DNA from: Takakia lepidozioides
Lineage: Eukaryota > Streptophyta > Takakiopsida > Takakiales > Takakiaceae
Direction: 5' to 3'
Length of the DNA: 64,000 bases
Assembly (NCBI GenBank): GCA_030704615.1
Contig: CM060734.1
Coordinates: forward strand, 54,018,042 to 54,082,041
Shown: one piece after another, positions 1 to 11,719 of the stretch
Layout: the number at the start of each line of letters is the position of its first letter
Position numbering within the stretch: position 1 is the first letter of the stretch
Notes under the pieces: model-generated
The model's database searches: none
Told to the model about the DNA's origin: nothing
The model's input: the letters and a program-made list of their open reading frames with translations, nothing else
Position numbers and translations under genes: made by a program

Positions 1-139
1 AGTGTGTTACATGGTTTGTCCATCTGTCTTGCATAAGTTGATTTGCTTGCTTGCCCTTGCAGTGTAATGGATGCCTATGCCTATCCCTGAAGAGGTGAAT
101 TGGCAACCACACAGTCGGGAAATGCCATCCGCAAGAATT

Positions 140-1760
140 GGTCGGCACCGACCATACACTATAATGCCTTTGAAGTGGATGTGTTCACTGTCTTTAACTC
201 TGTAAATTTCCACGAATTTCAATAATTCCATAAGGTTGGTGTCGACTTGGATATCATCGACTGCCTCCATGCGGCGCAAACCGCCACAACATCCGCCAAG
301 CACATTTGTCGGCGCCGACTACACCCTCACAATGCGGGAAATGGTTTTAATTTCAACCGAGTATCTGAAGGTCGGTCGTGACTACAAGCACATTTAAGCC
401 AAAAACTCTATTGGAAGGCAAATTTGTGCGTTCGTACGGAAGTCGGCAGCGACTACAATGCATTAATGGAAAGCGCTTGTCGATTTAAGCAATAGTCGCT
501 GCCGACTATTCCGTTTGCAGGCCAATTTGCCAAAAAAAGCCACATGAAATGAACATCTTTAGCGACCTTGGCAGATCTGTTGACCGACTTCAACAAAAAC
601 TGGTATAGTCACCAACGATTACTCCGATTCGTCTTCCAATTCAATGTAAATCTGCCTGATCCGTCGCTGGAATTAATTTGAACTTTATGAAGTCGGTACC
701 GACTACGGAAGAAAACCTGTCCCACTAACTATTTCACAATGTTCATGCCTTTCAAATAGGCGTGGTCGGCAATGACAATAAGGCATCCCCCTGTGGCGTA
801 GAACAAATTCAGATAAAGAGGAGGTTAATGGTTGTTTCGAAATGGCCGTTGCCAGCTGAACGTGCCGCCGCCAGTTGTTGCGCAGACGATTTTCATCCGA
901 CCTAAAATCCATTAAATATTCCTTTTGCATTTAATTTTTACCGTTGTTGACGTACAGTTCGTTAGGAAATCGTAAATTGCGTTGTATGCTTGCAACAGGT
1001 CATGTGCTCCTCATCTGCCCCAGTGCTCACACGCTGTGTAGATTCGGCAGAGTACTCCAGTTTGCAACTGTCGACCACTCGTGAGCATCCTACTCTGGCT
1101 TCCGTCCGTGGTGCTAATGTGGTGAAAACTGACAGCATTGAGCTCTCTAGTGGCGACAGCGATGAATGTGTGGTTAATAGATCCAGTAGTGGAAGGCGGG
1201 AGAGCACTCCGGGAAAATCTGCTTCATCTCCACAGAAATTGCGGCGAGGGGAGTTTATGGGCAACAACGTTAAATTCGCACAGCCCGCTCAATCTATACT
1301 GGATGTGTTGAAGCTTCTGCACCTAGACTCCAAATCGTAGCTTGGAAGGATAAATTTTGAAAATTTTGAAGCAAGGAAGGTGAGATGCTTGCCGAGGATC
1401 GCTGACGGTGATGTTTTGTATGAGCTGCCACCCACATCGAACACATCTCCAGCTGGGCAGCTTGAGGGCATGGACCGCAGTCGTTGCAGACTATACGGTA
1501 CTAATACCCCGTGGGTTCAAATGTTATGCAATGAAAGGACCATGTACGGATGGCGGGTGCAATAGTCGTTGCAGACTATATGGTTTAACTTCATATCATG
1601 TCAGTTCTGCATATTCGGGAATGTATAAAAGCGTCGAGTGGAAACCGTTCTTTTTAAACTTATGACGTGCTCATGTGAGCGGAGGATCACACTTGGTAGA
1701 AATATAGCCTAACGAATGCATCACGTTCCAGAGATGTAATGCTCTGGTCAGTGCCGACTA
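140..1760. repeat. Cluster of dispersed GTCGG..CCGAC palindromes (first cluster)
   Basis: Short palindromes built on one theme recur about every 50-250 bp in otherwise featureless DNA. Perfect or near-perfect examples are GGTCGGCACCGACC at 140-153, GTCGGCGCCGAC at 308-319, AGTCGGCAGCGACT at 441-454, AATAGTCG-CTGC-CGACTATT at 491-510 and AGTCGGTACCGACT at 691-704. Weaker forms (TAGTCGTTGCAGACTA type) lie near 1478, 1562 and 1745. The arms stay conserved while the centre varies. Multiple subterminal transposase-binding sites of a DNA transposon would look like this, but no terminal inverted repeat was found. A second cluster lies at 10.8-12.8 kb. Confidence 0.6.
990..1565 (+). CDS. Hypothetical open frame interrupted by one TAG
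   Basis: I do not recognise this product. One frame stays open from 990 to 1565 except for a TAG at 1338-1340. The first part is rich in Ser/Thr/Arg and the second contains an ADGDVLYELPP stretch. It lies inside the palindrome cluster and has no visible domain, signal peptide or membrane segment. It may be an exon pair, a decayed gene or chance. Nothing in the flanks decides the start. Confidence 0.15.
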
Positions 1761-1872
1761 AGACATTACGTTCACTCACGTGAGCGGCATCACCGAAGTG
1801 CATATTCAGTGTTTATAGAAACTGAAGACTTACATTGCGAACATATGCTCCCAATTGGTAGTATCGGTATGT

Positions 1873-2294
1873 TCACCACGACAGCCAGCTTTCCAGCGCA
1901 GGAATGTCATTGTCTCGCACGGCACCGGAGGAGGACCACCAGGCAGGGATCGCCACAAATGAAACCTCTGCTTCCGCCTCAGAACTTGCTGCTCTCCATT
2001 TCATACACAGCTGTATATGTGCTTTTTGAAGGTCCTGCAATATATATTTTTTCGTCCATTTGTCCAGGCTCTGGCCCCAATGGAAGCCATATGTCCTTTC
2101 TCGATCGGGCATAGGTTCTCTCTGCCATACACCATACGCACAGCAGCCCAGTTGGCATTTGCATTGTCGGCCATGAATCCTCGGAATTGTGGTTGGCCCT
2201 TCCCTGCTCTTCGCATCTGATCGTTGATGCACTCCCACATAATCACTTGTGATGTTGTATCCTCTGATTTCATTTCACAGATTGCAATTGTCAT
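1873..2294 (-). pseudogene. Transposase-like fragment, frameshifted
   Basis: Two overlapping minus frames together read like one protein: an N-terminal piece with GFMADNANANWAAVR (2001-2294), continued in another frame by PMPDRERTYGFHWGQS, a KYI segment and WWSSSGAV (1873-2238). An Asp-containing MADNA block followed by a His/Trp block resembles DDE-type transposase cores of the MULE-like kind that are common in seed-free plants. That assignment rests on remembered similarity, so it is tentative. The frame change near 2130-2160 and the lack of flanking domains mark it as a fragment. It abuts the 3' end of the LINE relic at about 2290. Confidence 0.35.
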
Positions 2295-4330
2295 TTAGGG
2301 GTTGGTCCTTTGGAACAGACAGGTTCATTTCTCTTTCAGGAGAAGACCACTGACAGATATGAACTGGAGTGAACTGCCCAGCAGAGATAGTCACTGGATT
2401 CAATGATTCCACCACTAGAAAGTTTGATAGCTCAATTTTGTTTAGAACTATACCCTTAAAGTGGATGGGCCATGCTTCAGTGATGTATATAACCTGATGA
2501 AGGGCTGTTGAGCAAGTGACCCAGCAACCAGGGCAAGCTTGCTGAGGACTTGCCGAGAGAGTTTGAATCCAGCTGTTAGGAATATTTTGAATCAATTGGT
2601 GGTAGCCTGACGTCCCTCTTTGAGTACCAACTATTGGAATTATTTGGTACAAAGGTAGAAAATCTCGACCGCCCCAAATGTCTTTGATTTGGGCTATGTT
2701 CAATTTATCCCAGGCAGAGAATTTTGCAGCAGAGGCTCTGTCTGCAGCGGAAGGGTTGTTGCAATTGAGGGTAAGGGATTGGCGCATGGTTTCCTCATAT
2801 GATTTTGGGTCCTCTTTAACCAACCTGGGCCGAATGGTTCTCCAGACATCCCATATGGCTCTCCATAAAGGGGAACCATTAGATTTGTGTCTAAAACCCT
2901 GTGTGATCCATCGGAGAGATGGGCTCCATATTTTAGTTTTGAGGGGGGGACTTTTGAGAATGTGCTGATAAACAAGATGCTTCCACCATCCACCTTCAGG
3001 CCCTAATAGCCTTACTATCCATTTACCCAAGAGTGCTGATATTTGTGTTCCTGGATCAATGATCCCCAAACCACCTTTCTTTTTTGGCAGGCAAATCTGT
3101 GCCTAAGAGACAGCTGGTCTAGGGCTTCTGGCATCTGAATCTGCGCCCCATATGAAGTTTCGGATGGTTTTTTGGATCTGTTTGATCTGTGGAGCTGAGG
3201 GGCTCCAGACCGCAGCAAAGTACCATATGCTGGCCAGAAGAATCTGGTTGGCTACAAGAGCCCTTCCAGTAATTGAAAGATGACGGGAACCCCAATAAAC
3301 TAGCTTCTTTTTTAGCCTGACTATGACATGGCCCAACCTCTGGTCGTCCGAAAGGTTAATCCCAAATGGGTGCCCAAGCAGGGTAGTAACATTCCCTTGT
3401 TGCAGCCATTTGAGCCCCAAATTCCCTCCCCAATTAGAGCTGAACCCAGCAGGAATGGTGGCTGTGTCTCCAGCAAGGATGACAACTGTTTTTGTCCAAT
3501 TAACTTTAAAACCAGAGGCTTCACAAAAGGTAGTGAGAGATTCAGTTGCCTCCTACAGGTTGGCATCCGTGGCCTGAAGGTATAAAACCGTGTCGTCTAC
3601 AAACATTGAGTCTTTGATCTGGAGGTCAATGTTGGCTTGGGTTTTGATTTGGAGCCCAGTTATATTTGGGTTGTTGTCCAAGAGATATCCAAGAGAGTCT
3701 GCCACTATGAGGAAGAGGAATGGGGCCAGCGGGCATCCTTGACGAACTGATCTTTGGAGGTCAAATTTTTTAGAGATGAATCTATTCAGTGAAACCCTAT
3801 TGGATGCGTTGAGGAGGAGTATTTCGACTCAACGACAAAAGTCGTTCAAGAGTCCTGTTTTTTGGAGAGTCGCAAACAACATTGGCCATTCAACCTTATC
3901 AAACGCTTTTTCAAAGTCTAAAAGCATGGCTATGTGTTGCCCAGTGGATTCTGCATAGATTGGGGTCTCTTGTGCAAACAGATTATTGTCAAGGATATAT
4001 CTTCCCTTGACGAATCCAGCTTGACCAGGCCTAATGATGGTTGGAAGGAGAGGCTGTAGACGAAGGGCTAATGCCTTTGCAATGATCTTGTATGAAACAT
4101 TGAGCAATGTTATGGGCCTATAGTTTGAGATCTGCTTTCTATCTCCTTTTTTGAAGAGAAGAGTGATAATTCCCTGAGCCATTTGTCTTCGCATAGATCC
4201 TTTTCTTTTGATCTCATTTGCCATTGCACAGAAGTCCTTGGATAATACCTGCCAGAGGGAGCTGTAAAATTCCATAGGCATACCGTCTATGCCCGTAGAT
4301 TTTCGTTTGGACATAAGTTTCAAGGCTTTC
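2275..4330 (-). pseudogene. Non-LTR retrotransposon (LINE) reverse transcriptase, 5'-truncated and frameshifted
   Basis: Translation of the minus strand gives a plant LINE ORF2 without the N-terminal endonuclease. From 4323 to 3829 it carries KSTGIDGMP, FKKGDRKQISNYRPITLLN, GQAGFVKGR and the catalytic-box variant DFEKAFDKVEW. After a frameshift near 3830 it continues with RQGCPLAP and the FVDD active-site box at about 3590-3612. Later frames (3420-3103, 3218-3015, 3069-2275) give the Trp-rich thumb/C-terminal region (NFIWG, WWKHLVYQHIL). At least four frame changes are needed to join the pieces, so it is dead. No poly(A)/poly(T) tail is visible at the 2290 end. Homology at the 5' side stops near 4370, typical of 5' truncation. 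There is no matching full-length copy in the window. Confidence 0.85.
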
Positions 4331-4379
4331 GAGAGCTCAGTTTCAGTGAATTCTCCATCCAGAGAGGCTGCGCCTTATT

Positions 4380-5030
4380 TTATATTTATGTGTTCATCAA
4401 ATATTGACATTATACATACTAAATTAACTATAATATGAACACACTACAATTATATTTCTATATTTTTCATATAATTAAGATATTGTGCATTTAAAACGCT
4501 ATTAATTTAAAATAAGAGGCATTAATATGTACATACAAAACCAAAAAACATAGACGCTTACCACATACACGTACTATACGTGCAAGATAGTCCCTATATG
4601 GCAATAGGCCTATATCTTCTATAAGTTGCCTCAGATTGAGCCATGTACGTGTGAGATATGGGAGAGCGGTCCGCATCAAGTCCATAGAGTCCATGGCAAG
4701 GCGTGCCCATATCTTGTGCGCTAACGTGGCACGGAGAGGCGGGCAGGAGGGCTGGTGCGCCAGCGTGGCGTAGAGGACGTGGCGCAGCGGGCAGGTGGGA
4801 GGCCGGGCAGCCCCGGCACCCCGGCTTATCCCCGCTGTGTCTGGGACATAGGGCCGAGGGCCGCCCTGGTCTGGCGGTGAAGCCGCTCATCGGGACCCAC
4901 CGCAACGACCTTATTATGGTAAAAGACTCTGGCTGCTCAGCGCCATCTTCCCTGGTCGTTTTCAGAGACTACTCTACAATCTCCAGACTGCAAACATAAG
5001 CCGGGTTAGCATCTGTGTAAGTCTGGAAAT
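4380..5030. other. Intergenic: AT-rich DNA followed by a GC-rich repeat shared with 43.7 kb
   Basis: 4380-4560 is AT-rich. About 4600-4880 contains a GC-rich unit (a tgggagagcg..t start, gtggcgtagag.acgtgg, and tctgggacatag.gccgag) that recurs at about 43670-43830, also beside AT-rich DNA. It looks like a pair of dispersed copies of an unclassified repeat. No credible gene is present, and the ORFs here are GC-rich noise. Confidence 0.5.
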
Positions 5031-5582
5031 GTTCGTTGTTCCTCATCGTCTAGAGCCCAATGGAGCCCAAAACAAGTTGCATGAATGTTGTTGAAAGCTC
5101 ACTAGCACCCCTCAGTAAAGGACCTTGTCAAAGTGTTGATGCTGTCGGATTTTCGAGCACAAACCTCTACCTTGGAGCACGGAGCAGAGCTGGCATGAGT
5201 TTTTTAAAGATCCTTCACGATGGTGGGACAACCGCAATCGCAAGGTCTGGCTTTTTCTTAATGTACGATATGAAGAAGTTTGTCCATCCTGCAAATGTGG
5301 GCTCTTGGCTCCTGTTAGTACCATGATTTGGTATTCTTCCTGATGTTTACAAGGTTCTTGGGAGAGTCAGCTTGGTCTTAGCAGGCCGTGTTTCAATCTC
5401 TGCCTGCTCAGCTGCACCGTGGCGGTTCTCACAGACCAATCCGCCATAACCTGACTACGGACACAAGCAGCACACACAAGAGGTCCTTTTGGGTTGATGG
5501 TCGGTCAAATCCTCCATGGGTCATGACACAAGGTGAAGGACACATGTGGTGAGGCACCTCTCTTCGACCTATTTTTTGCCCT

Positions 5583-6710
5583 CTCATCAGACTCGGCCCT
5601 GAATTTGCAATTGAATTCTGTCAGTTTAGCTCGTGGGTGATTGTGGTGTTTGGAGTGACTTTGACAAGTGGCTGCCGAGTGTGGCAGACAGGAAAGTGTC
5701 CTAAAAGAGATTAACCACATATGAGGAGAAGCTTTGGAAGTGAACACTTTTCCGACCCATTCATGTGGGACAATGGAGAACAAAGGTGAATGCCTGTTGG
5801 AAGCAGACGCAAGTCAGCATCAGGACCTAGTGTGATAAGTATGGTTGGGATGTTGCTGAAGAATTCTAGGCTGTCATTGTCAGTTGCTAGCAGCAAGGCA
5901 AGAATGTATGCATGATTTGTGCAGAGGCATGGATAGCTGAAGGAGCAGGGATAGAGTGTGGGTCCAGATTCATCCAAGAGGGCCAGATTTCAAGCACAAG
6001 ATTACCTATGATTCCCTGTGGATCAATAGCTACAAGAAACCTGCATGGGTAGATGGTCAACTGGAAGCCGCAGCAGCAGCGGCACAATTGATAAAATCAG
6101 GCACTGCTAGTGACCTTCTACAACACATTTCACCCTGTTTTTCTCTCTTATCAGAACCGGCCCTAAATTTCTATGTTGAATTCTGCAAGTTAGCTGGTTG
6201 AGTGAATGTAGTTTGGAGTGACTTTGACATGATACTTCCAATGTGACAACAGGAATGTATCGAAAAACAGGGAACAGAGATGAGGCGAAGCTGCGGAATG
6301 AATACTTTACTGACCCCAGTCAATGGTGGGACAACCGAGGCCAAAAGGTGAATGCCTGTTGGATTACAGAGAGTAGCAGACGCAATTGAGCATAGGAACT
6401 AGTGTGATAAGTTGAGTTGGGTGTTTCCTAGAACAATCTAGGCTGTCATTGTCAGCTGCTAGCAGCAAGGCAAGGATGAATGCATGATTTGTGCAGAGGC
6501 ATGGATAGCTGAAGCAGCAGGGGTAGAGTGGGGGTCCAGATTCATCCAAGAGGGCCAGATTTCAAGCACAAGATTACCTATGATGCCCTGTGGATCAATA
6601 GCTACAAGAAACCTGCATGGGTAGATGGTCAACTGAAGGCAGCAGCTGCAGCGGCACAGTTGATAAAATCAGGCACCTCAACCATGAGCACAGCTTCTGG
6701 AAGAGGATCA
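5583..6710 (+). repeat. Tandem duplication of the ~565-bp PPR leader (copy 1)
   Basis: Two consecutive units (about 5583-6146 and 6147-6710) share the same landmarks: a tcag..cggccctgaattt start, a tgttggaagcaga/tgttggattacag segment, a gtcattgtcag.tgctagcagcaagg block and a gggtccagattcatccaagagggcc block that ends in GCA repeats. The same tandem arrangement occurs in the second copy at about 54890-56020, so the tandem step preceded the segmental duplication. It precedes the PPR reading frame and may hold the promoter/5'UTR. Confidence 0.75.
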
Positions 6711-9455
6711 AGAGAGGGAGTCCACAATGCCTCTTCTGGCACTTCTGGGCATGTGAAGATGCTTTGTGAGGCAGGCAGACTGAAAGAGGCTCTACAGACT
6801 TTAAACCAAGGAGGCACTTCAGCAGATTCAGATACGTATGTCAGTCTCTGCATAAGTGCATCAAGATGAAAGGGCCTGGAAGCTGGAAAGCAGGTGCACA
6901 TCACATTATCCAAAGTGGATTCACGCCAAATGTTTTCTACTCAACACCCTTGTCAACATGTATGTTAAGTGCGGGAGCATCATGGATGCTCACCAAGTGT
7001 TCAACAGAATGCCTCAACGATCTTTGATCACGTGGAATATAATGATGGCAGGATTTACCAAGCATGGGTGTGGTAGGAATGCTTTGGAGACCTATGAGCA
7101 AATGATGCGCGAAGGGTGTGAAGCCAAACCACATCACGTTTGTGTGGTTGCAATGCGTGTGCAAGCCTGGGAGCCCTGGAAAAGGGGAAACAGGTCCATG
7201 GTGACATCGTCAAAGCTGGAATTGTAACAGATGTCATTCTGAACAATACCCTCGTGGATATGTATGCCAAATGTGGGTGCATCGAGGATGCAAAGGGAGT
7301 GTTCGACACAATGGCTGAACGAGATGTGGTGTCGTGGAGTGCGATGATTGCAGGATATGCACGCAAGGCGTGGGATGGAAGCTTTGGAGACCTATGAGAA
7401 ATGATGGGGGAAGGGATGAAGCCCGACCACATCACGTTTGTGTGCGTTTGCAATGCGTGTGCAAGCCTGGCAGCCCTGGAAAAGGGCAAAGAGGTGCATG
7501 GCGACATCGTCAAAGCTGCAATTGTACCAAATGTCATCCTGAACACTGCCCTGGTGGACATGTATGCCAAATGTGGGAGCATGGAGGATGCGAAGGGAGT
7601 GTTCAATAATATGGCTGCACGAAATGTGGTGTCATGGAGTGCGATGATTGCAGGGTATGCACAGCAGGGGCGCGGGATGGAGGCTTTGGAGACGTATGAG
7701 CAAATGATGGGGGAAGGGTGAAGCCCAACCACATCACGTTTGTGTGCGTTTGCAGTGCATGTGCAAGCCTGGGAGCCCTGGAAAAGGGCAAAGAGGTGCA
7801 TGGTTGCATCGCGAAAGCTGGAATTGTACCAGATGTGATTCTGAACAATACCCTCGTGGACATGTATGCCAAATGTGGGAGCATGGAGGATGCGGAGGGA
7901 GTGTTCAACAATATGGCTGAACGAGATGTGGTGTCGTGGAGTGCGATGATTGCAGGATATGCACAGCAGGGGCGCGGGATGGAGGCTTTGGAGACGTATG
8001 AGCAAATGATGGGGGAAGGGGTGAAGCCCGACCACATCACGTTTGTGTCCGTTTGCAATGCTTGTGCAAGCCTGGCAGCCCTGGAAAAGGGCAAAGAGGT
8101 GCATGGTGACATCGTCAATGCTGCAATTGTACCAAATGTCATCCTGAACACTACCCTGGTGGACATGTATGCGAAATGTGGGAGCATGGAGGATGCGAAG
8201 GGAGTGTTCAACAATATGGCTGAACGAAATGTGGTGTCGTGGAGTGCGATGATTGCAGGGTATGCACAGCAGGGGCGCGGGATGGAGGCTTTGGAGACGT
8301 ATGAGCAAATGATGGGGGAAGGGGTGAGCCCGACCGCATCACGTTTGTGTGCGTTTGCAGTGCATGTGCAAGCCTGGCAGCCCTGGAAAAGGGCAAAGAG
8401 GTGCATGGTTGCATCGCGAAAGCTGGAATTGTACCAGATGTGATTCTGAACAATACCCTCGTGGACATGTATGCCAAATGTGGGTGCATCGAGGATGCAA
8501 AGGGAGTGTTTGACAATATGGCTGAACGAAATGTGGTGTCGTGGAACGCAATGATCGCAGGATATGCACAGCATGGTTTTCATAGGGAGGTTGTGCAACT
8601 ATTTGAGGAATGCAAAGAACGGCTTGAAGCCGGACAGTATCACCTTTATATGTGTTCTCTCTGCATGCAGCCACGCTGGCCTACTGAATGAAGGAAGACG
8701 CTACTTTGATTCCCTGAGTCACGATCATGGTGTCACTCCGACAGTAAAGCACTTTGGCTGCATGGTGGACCTTCTTGGACGTGCGGGACAACTGGATGAG
8801 GCAGTGGACCTGATCAATAAAATGCCAATCAATCAGATGCTGTGGTGTGGAAGGCCTGCTTGGTGCCTGCAGAATCCATGGCAATGTGGAGATGGCTGAA
8901 CATGCGGCAACATCTATCCTCAAGTGGGATGAACAGGATGCTGCGACTTATGTGTTGCTCTCAAACATCTATGCTGCAGCTGGCAGGTGGGATGATACTG
9001 CAAAGGTGAGAAGAATGATGAAGGTCAGAGGGGTTAGAAAGGAGCCAGGTCACTGCTGCATTGAGTTGGCAAGAGGTGCACACCTTCGTTGTAGATGACA
9101 AGTTGCATCCCAGAATTAAGGAAATCCATGCTGAGCTGAAGCTGAGAAGGTTGTCTGGGCAGATGAAGGAGGCGGGGTATGTGCCTGACACGCGCTTGTA
9201 TTGCATGATGTGGGGGAGGAGGAAAAGGAATTTTCTCTTTGCCACCACAGTGAGAAGCTGGCCATTGGTTTTGGGCTGATCAGCACGACCCCTAGGACGC
9301 CTCTGCGTCTCATCAAGAATCTTCGAGTGTGTGGTGACTGCCACACCTCCACCAAATTCATCTCCAAGATTGTTGGCCGAGCAATTGTTGTACGGGACGC
9401 TAACCGCTTTCACCACTTTGAAGATGGGATTTGTTCCTGTGGGGATTACTGGTGA
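6528..9455 (+). pseudogene. PPR-DYW RNA-editing factor pseudogene (PLS class)
   Basis: This is collinear with the intact gene at 55840-58776: leader peptide, six near-identical ~101-residue L-S-P modules, E region and a DYW deaminase ending CSCGDYW at 9453. It is broken by many small indels relative to the intact copy. Examples are loss of a T near 6848, loss of a T in the run near 6938, a changed GAAGGGTGTGAAGCC at about 7110, a lost C near 7396, a lost G near 7718, further shifts near 8326 and 8610, and shifts in the E/DYW part near 8840 and 9190. Open stretches therefore switch frame repeatedly. Long minus-strand ORFs across it are shadows of the repeated modules. Most lesions are single-base indels in homopolymers, so assembly error could explain some of them, but the number and the substitutions favour real decay. 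Confidence 0.85.
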
Positions 9456-10780
9456 AAGGATGTTTTGTTGGAAAGATGCGATTGTCTTGCTTCGATCATG
9501 ATGGTAGCTACTCAGATCATCACCATTTCCTGAGAGTATTGACCATGATGCACTGTTGAGTGCATTTCTGTACTGTTGAGTCATAGAGGATTGGTCATAG
9601 ACACCTGTTCGGTCATAGGCCAACTTACACTAGTGTTTTGGATGGAAGGCTTGTGATGAATTGAGATTCCCCAGAGTTCTCGACCTTGATCTTATAAGGT
9701 CAATTGGGGGGCTCTACTCTTCCCACCAGGAGAACTAAACAGGGCCACTCACCCTGTCAGTCCAATGCGACCGCATCGTGCCGCTGCAGCCGAAGAGAAA
9801 ACGACATGGGCGGCCACACCCGACTTTCACTTAACACATGCTTCATCCCCTAAGTGACTCCCTGTTCATTTGTGGATGATTGTGCGAGATACCATCCCGT
9901 GTAGGCCACGCGTCCAAGCACCTGCACTTTGCCATCCCTCACTGAGCTACACCATGTTCAACGGTGTTAATCTGATCAACGCTTCCCTAGATTTCACTCC
10001 AGGCAGTCCTCACTACTCTGTATTCTATCAATCACTGCCCACAGTTACGATTCACAGTTCGCCGTTGCTGTCGAGGTGCTTGCGCTCATTACACCGTTGT
10101 GGTTGATTTCAATCATGTTCTAAACGAGTCTGGCATCCACTCTCAAGGCCGTCATTTCTGAGCTATTTCTACATATTCAGTACTCTGAGATATGTCTGAA
10201 CCTTGCTCACAATTTACAGCGTTCACGCTATGCAATGACTCTGCAAAGACGGGTGACACATCACGTGCAAATCTACTGTTTCCACTTCTCTCATTGCTTC
10301 ATAACATGTGGTGTTTGTACAACCCATGATCAGATTCACGCGGTGGCTAAGTGACCAATCCCGTTACTAATTCTCTCACACAGTCCACGGTATTTGCTGC
10401 TGTACATCTCCATGTTGCATTCTCTTGGTCTACAATCTGTTTTCGTGTAAAACAGTCTCGGCGACGCCACCTTTGTTGGTCTCTAACTACCGTTCTTTCT
10501 CATCATCCAGAGTGCTTAAGTCTCCGCTCACTCTTTTAGCGCATAAGGGCCCAGCGGGGCCCTCCAAAGTTATCAAGAGAAAGTGGACTTGTCTCAATCG
10601 GCTACCACTTCAATCTGGAGAGCCAGGGCAGCCATAAGTAAGTTCAAACTGCCTAAACTGCTTATATTGTCTGATGAGCACTTTCAACTTTTCATCGCAT
10701 GTACCACATCTTCATCGACTTCTTTAAAATGTATTTAATAGTCGTCAAATATCTATTGTTTTAATTATGGGTTGTCTATA
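9456..10780. other. 3' flank of the PPR copy; no gene seen
   Basis: Non-coding flank. Up to 10378 it is matched in the second duplication copy. 10379-10780 is unique in the window. No gene, RNA or repeat could be supported. Confidence 0.5.
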
Positions 10781-10782
10781 GA

Positions 10783-11030
10783 TATAGAGTCGGTGCAGAT
10801 TATATCTCGGGTCGCATACTGTTTTTGCATAGTCGGCACCGACCATTTCTCAGTGCACCCACGTTAATATTTATAGTCGGCACCGACTATTAGAATGTTG
10901 TGTCTTGTTACTTAGTCATTGAAGTGCCGGAACGTTGAATTTGATCGGTACCGATTAGGTCGGATTTGTTCGGATCATTGTCGGTGCCGACTTTGTGTGA
11001 TTTCGACGTTATAGTCTGTAACGACTACCA
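10783..11030. repeat. Second cluster of GTCGG..CCGAC palindromes
   Basis: Six members of the palindrome family occur within 250 bp: about 10788 (weak), ATAGTCGGCACCGACCAT near 10829, ATAGTCGG-CA-CCGACTAT at 10873-10890 (perfect 8-bp arms), ATCGGTACCGAT at 10944-10955, GTCGGTGCCGAC at 10980-10991, and a weak form near 11011. Two more lie at 12729-12747 and 12791-12809. The density is highest immediately upstream of the methyltransferase-like fragment. Confidence 0.6.
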
Positions 11031-11094
11031 CAACTCATTTTAGAATTATGCAGCTACAAAGTCCATTAGTTTCTTCAAACATAACCTTTACAGA

Positions 11095-11496
11095 ATGTTG
11101 TGTTTTCTCTTACATAATACCAATCTGACGTGGTTCCTCCTCAAATTTGTAATTGTAGACTGTGATTTTCTATGCATTTTGCCTATTGAGGGGCATGGAC
11201 GCCAATTTCAACTTGCGGAGATAGCTTCAAAGCTTGACACCAACCACAACAACGTCACTGAGGATGTGGTCAGAAACATGGTCAGGGAGGATAGACTCCA
11301 CAAACGACAAGATGGCACCTTCTTCTGTGGGGCACGTGAGAGAAGCCCCAGGTTCATGCAAACCTTCATTGAGATGTGTTCACTAGAAGGGGGAACAGTA
11401 GTCGATCTGACAGCGGGATGTGGGTCCTCCATGGTGGCTGCAACAATTTGCGGAAGGTATCTGTTTGCCTTGGAAGGGGACGACGAGCTACTGTGA
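11095..11496 (+). CDS. N6/N4-type methyltransferase-like C-terminal fragment (partial)
   Basis: The frame contains EGGTVVDLTAGCGSSMVAA followed by an ICGRYLFALEGD strand. That has the form of the SAM-binding motif I at the C-terminal end of beta-class N6-adenine/N4-cytosine methyltransferases (a D-x-x-x-G-x-G-x-T-like loop, then a Gly-Arg and an acidic residue one strand later). The stretch before it (VTEDVVRNMVREDRLHKRQDGTFF) looks like a small winged-helix-type segment. The catalytic DPPY/W motif, expected upstream in this class, is not visible, so either the upstream exon is elsewhere or the gene is a fragment. The ATG at 11095 opens a hydrophobic, unlikely N-terminus, and a splice acceptor nearer 11190 is plausible. 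The frame stops at 11494-11496. Family membership is inferred from the motif alone. Confidence 0.35.
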   Translation: MLCFLLHNTNLTWFLLKFVIVDCDFLCILPIEGHGRQFQLAEIASKLDTNHNNVTEDVVRNMVREDRLHKRQDGTFFCGARERSPRFMQTFIEMCSLEGGTVVDLTAGCGSSMVAATICGRYLFALEGDDELL

Positions 11497-11719
11497 GAAA
11501 GGCTAGGGGGATTGCAGCGGCAGGCACCTGCGGCCACCGTTGTCGCTAACACAGTTGTCGACACTGACTGGTTGAACGACGAAAGGGATGGCATTCAGAT
11601 TCACGTACAATCGTTGGAGTGAGTAAGTCCAACTTCTATGTAAGTGTCTTCATTGTTAGCTGCATGTTCTGATTGTTTCAATTTCCTCAAATCATCATTC
11701 ATGCAAAATTTGATCTAAT

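Larger units (their letters stand above)
5032..10378 (+). repeat. Segmental duplication, copy 1 (partner 54331-59701)
   Basis: Sequence from the ttcgttgttcctcatcg boundary at 5032 to gtgac.aatcc..ttact.attctctca at 10378 aligns collinearly with 54331-59701, including 5' leader, PPR-DYW body and 3' flank. Both copies are in + orientation about 49.3 kb apart. Differences are scattered substitutions plus many one-base indels, and the indels fall mainly in this copy. The duplication carries the whole locus, including non-coding flanks, so it is a DNA-level duplication and not a retrocopy. Confidence 0.85.

Noticed and set aside
5060-5326. 88-codon + ORF upstream of both PPR copies (also 54359-54625)
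   Set aside because: Open in both duplicates, but nearly all differences between them alter the amino acid, so there is no sign of protein-level constraint.
7055-8598. Long minus-strand ORFs (417 and 331 codons) across the PPR pseudogene
   Set aside because: Mirror frames of the repeated PPR modules. The same happens at 56251-57918 opposite the intact gene.
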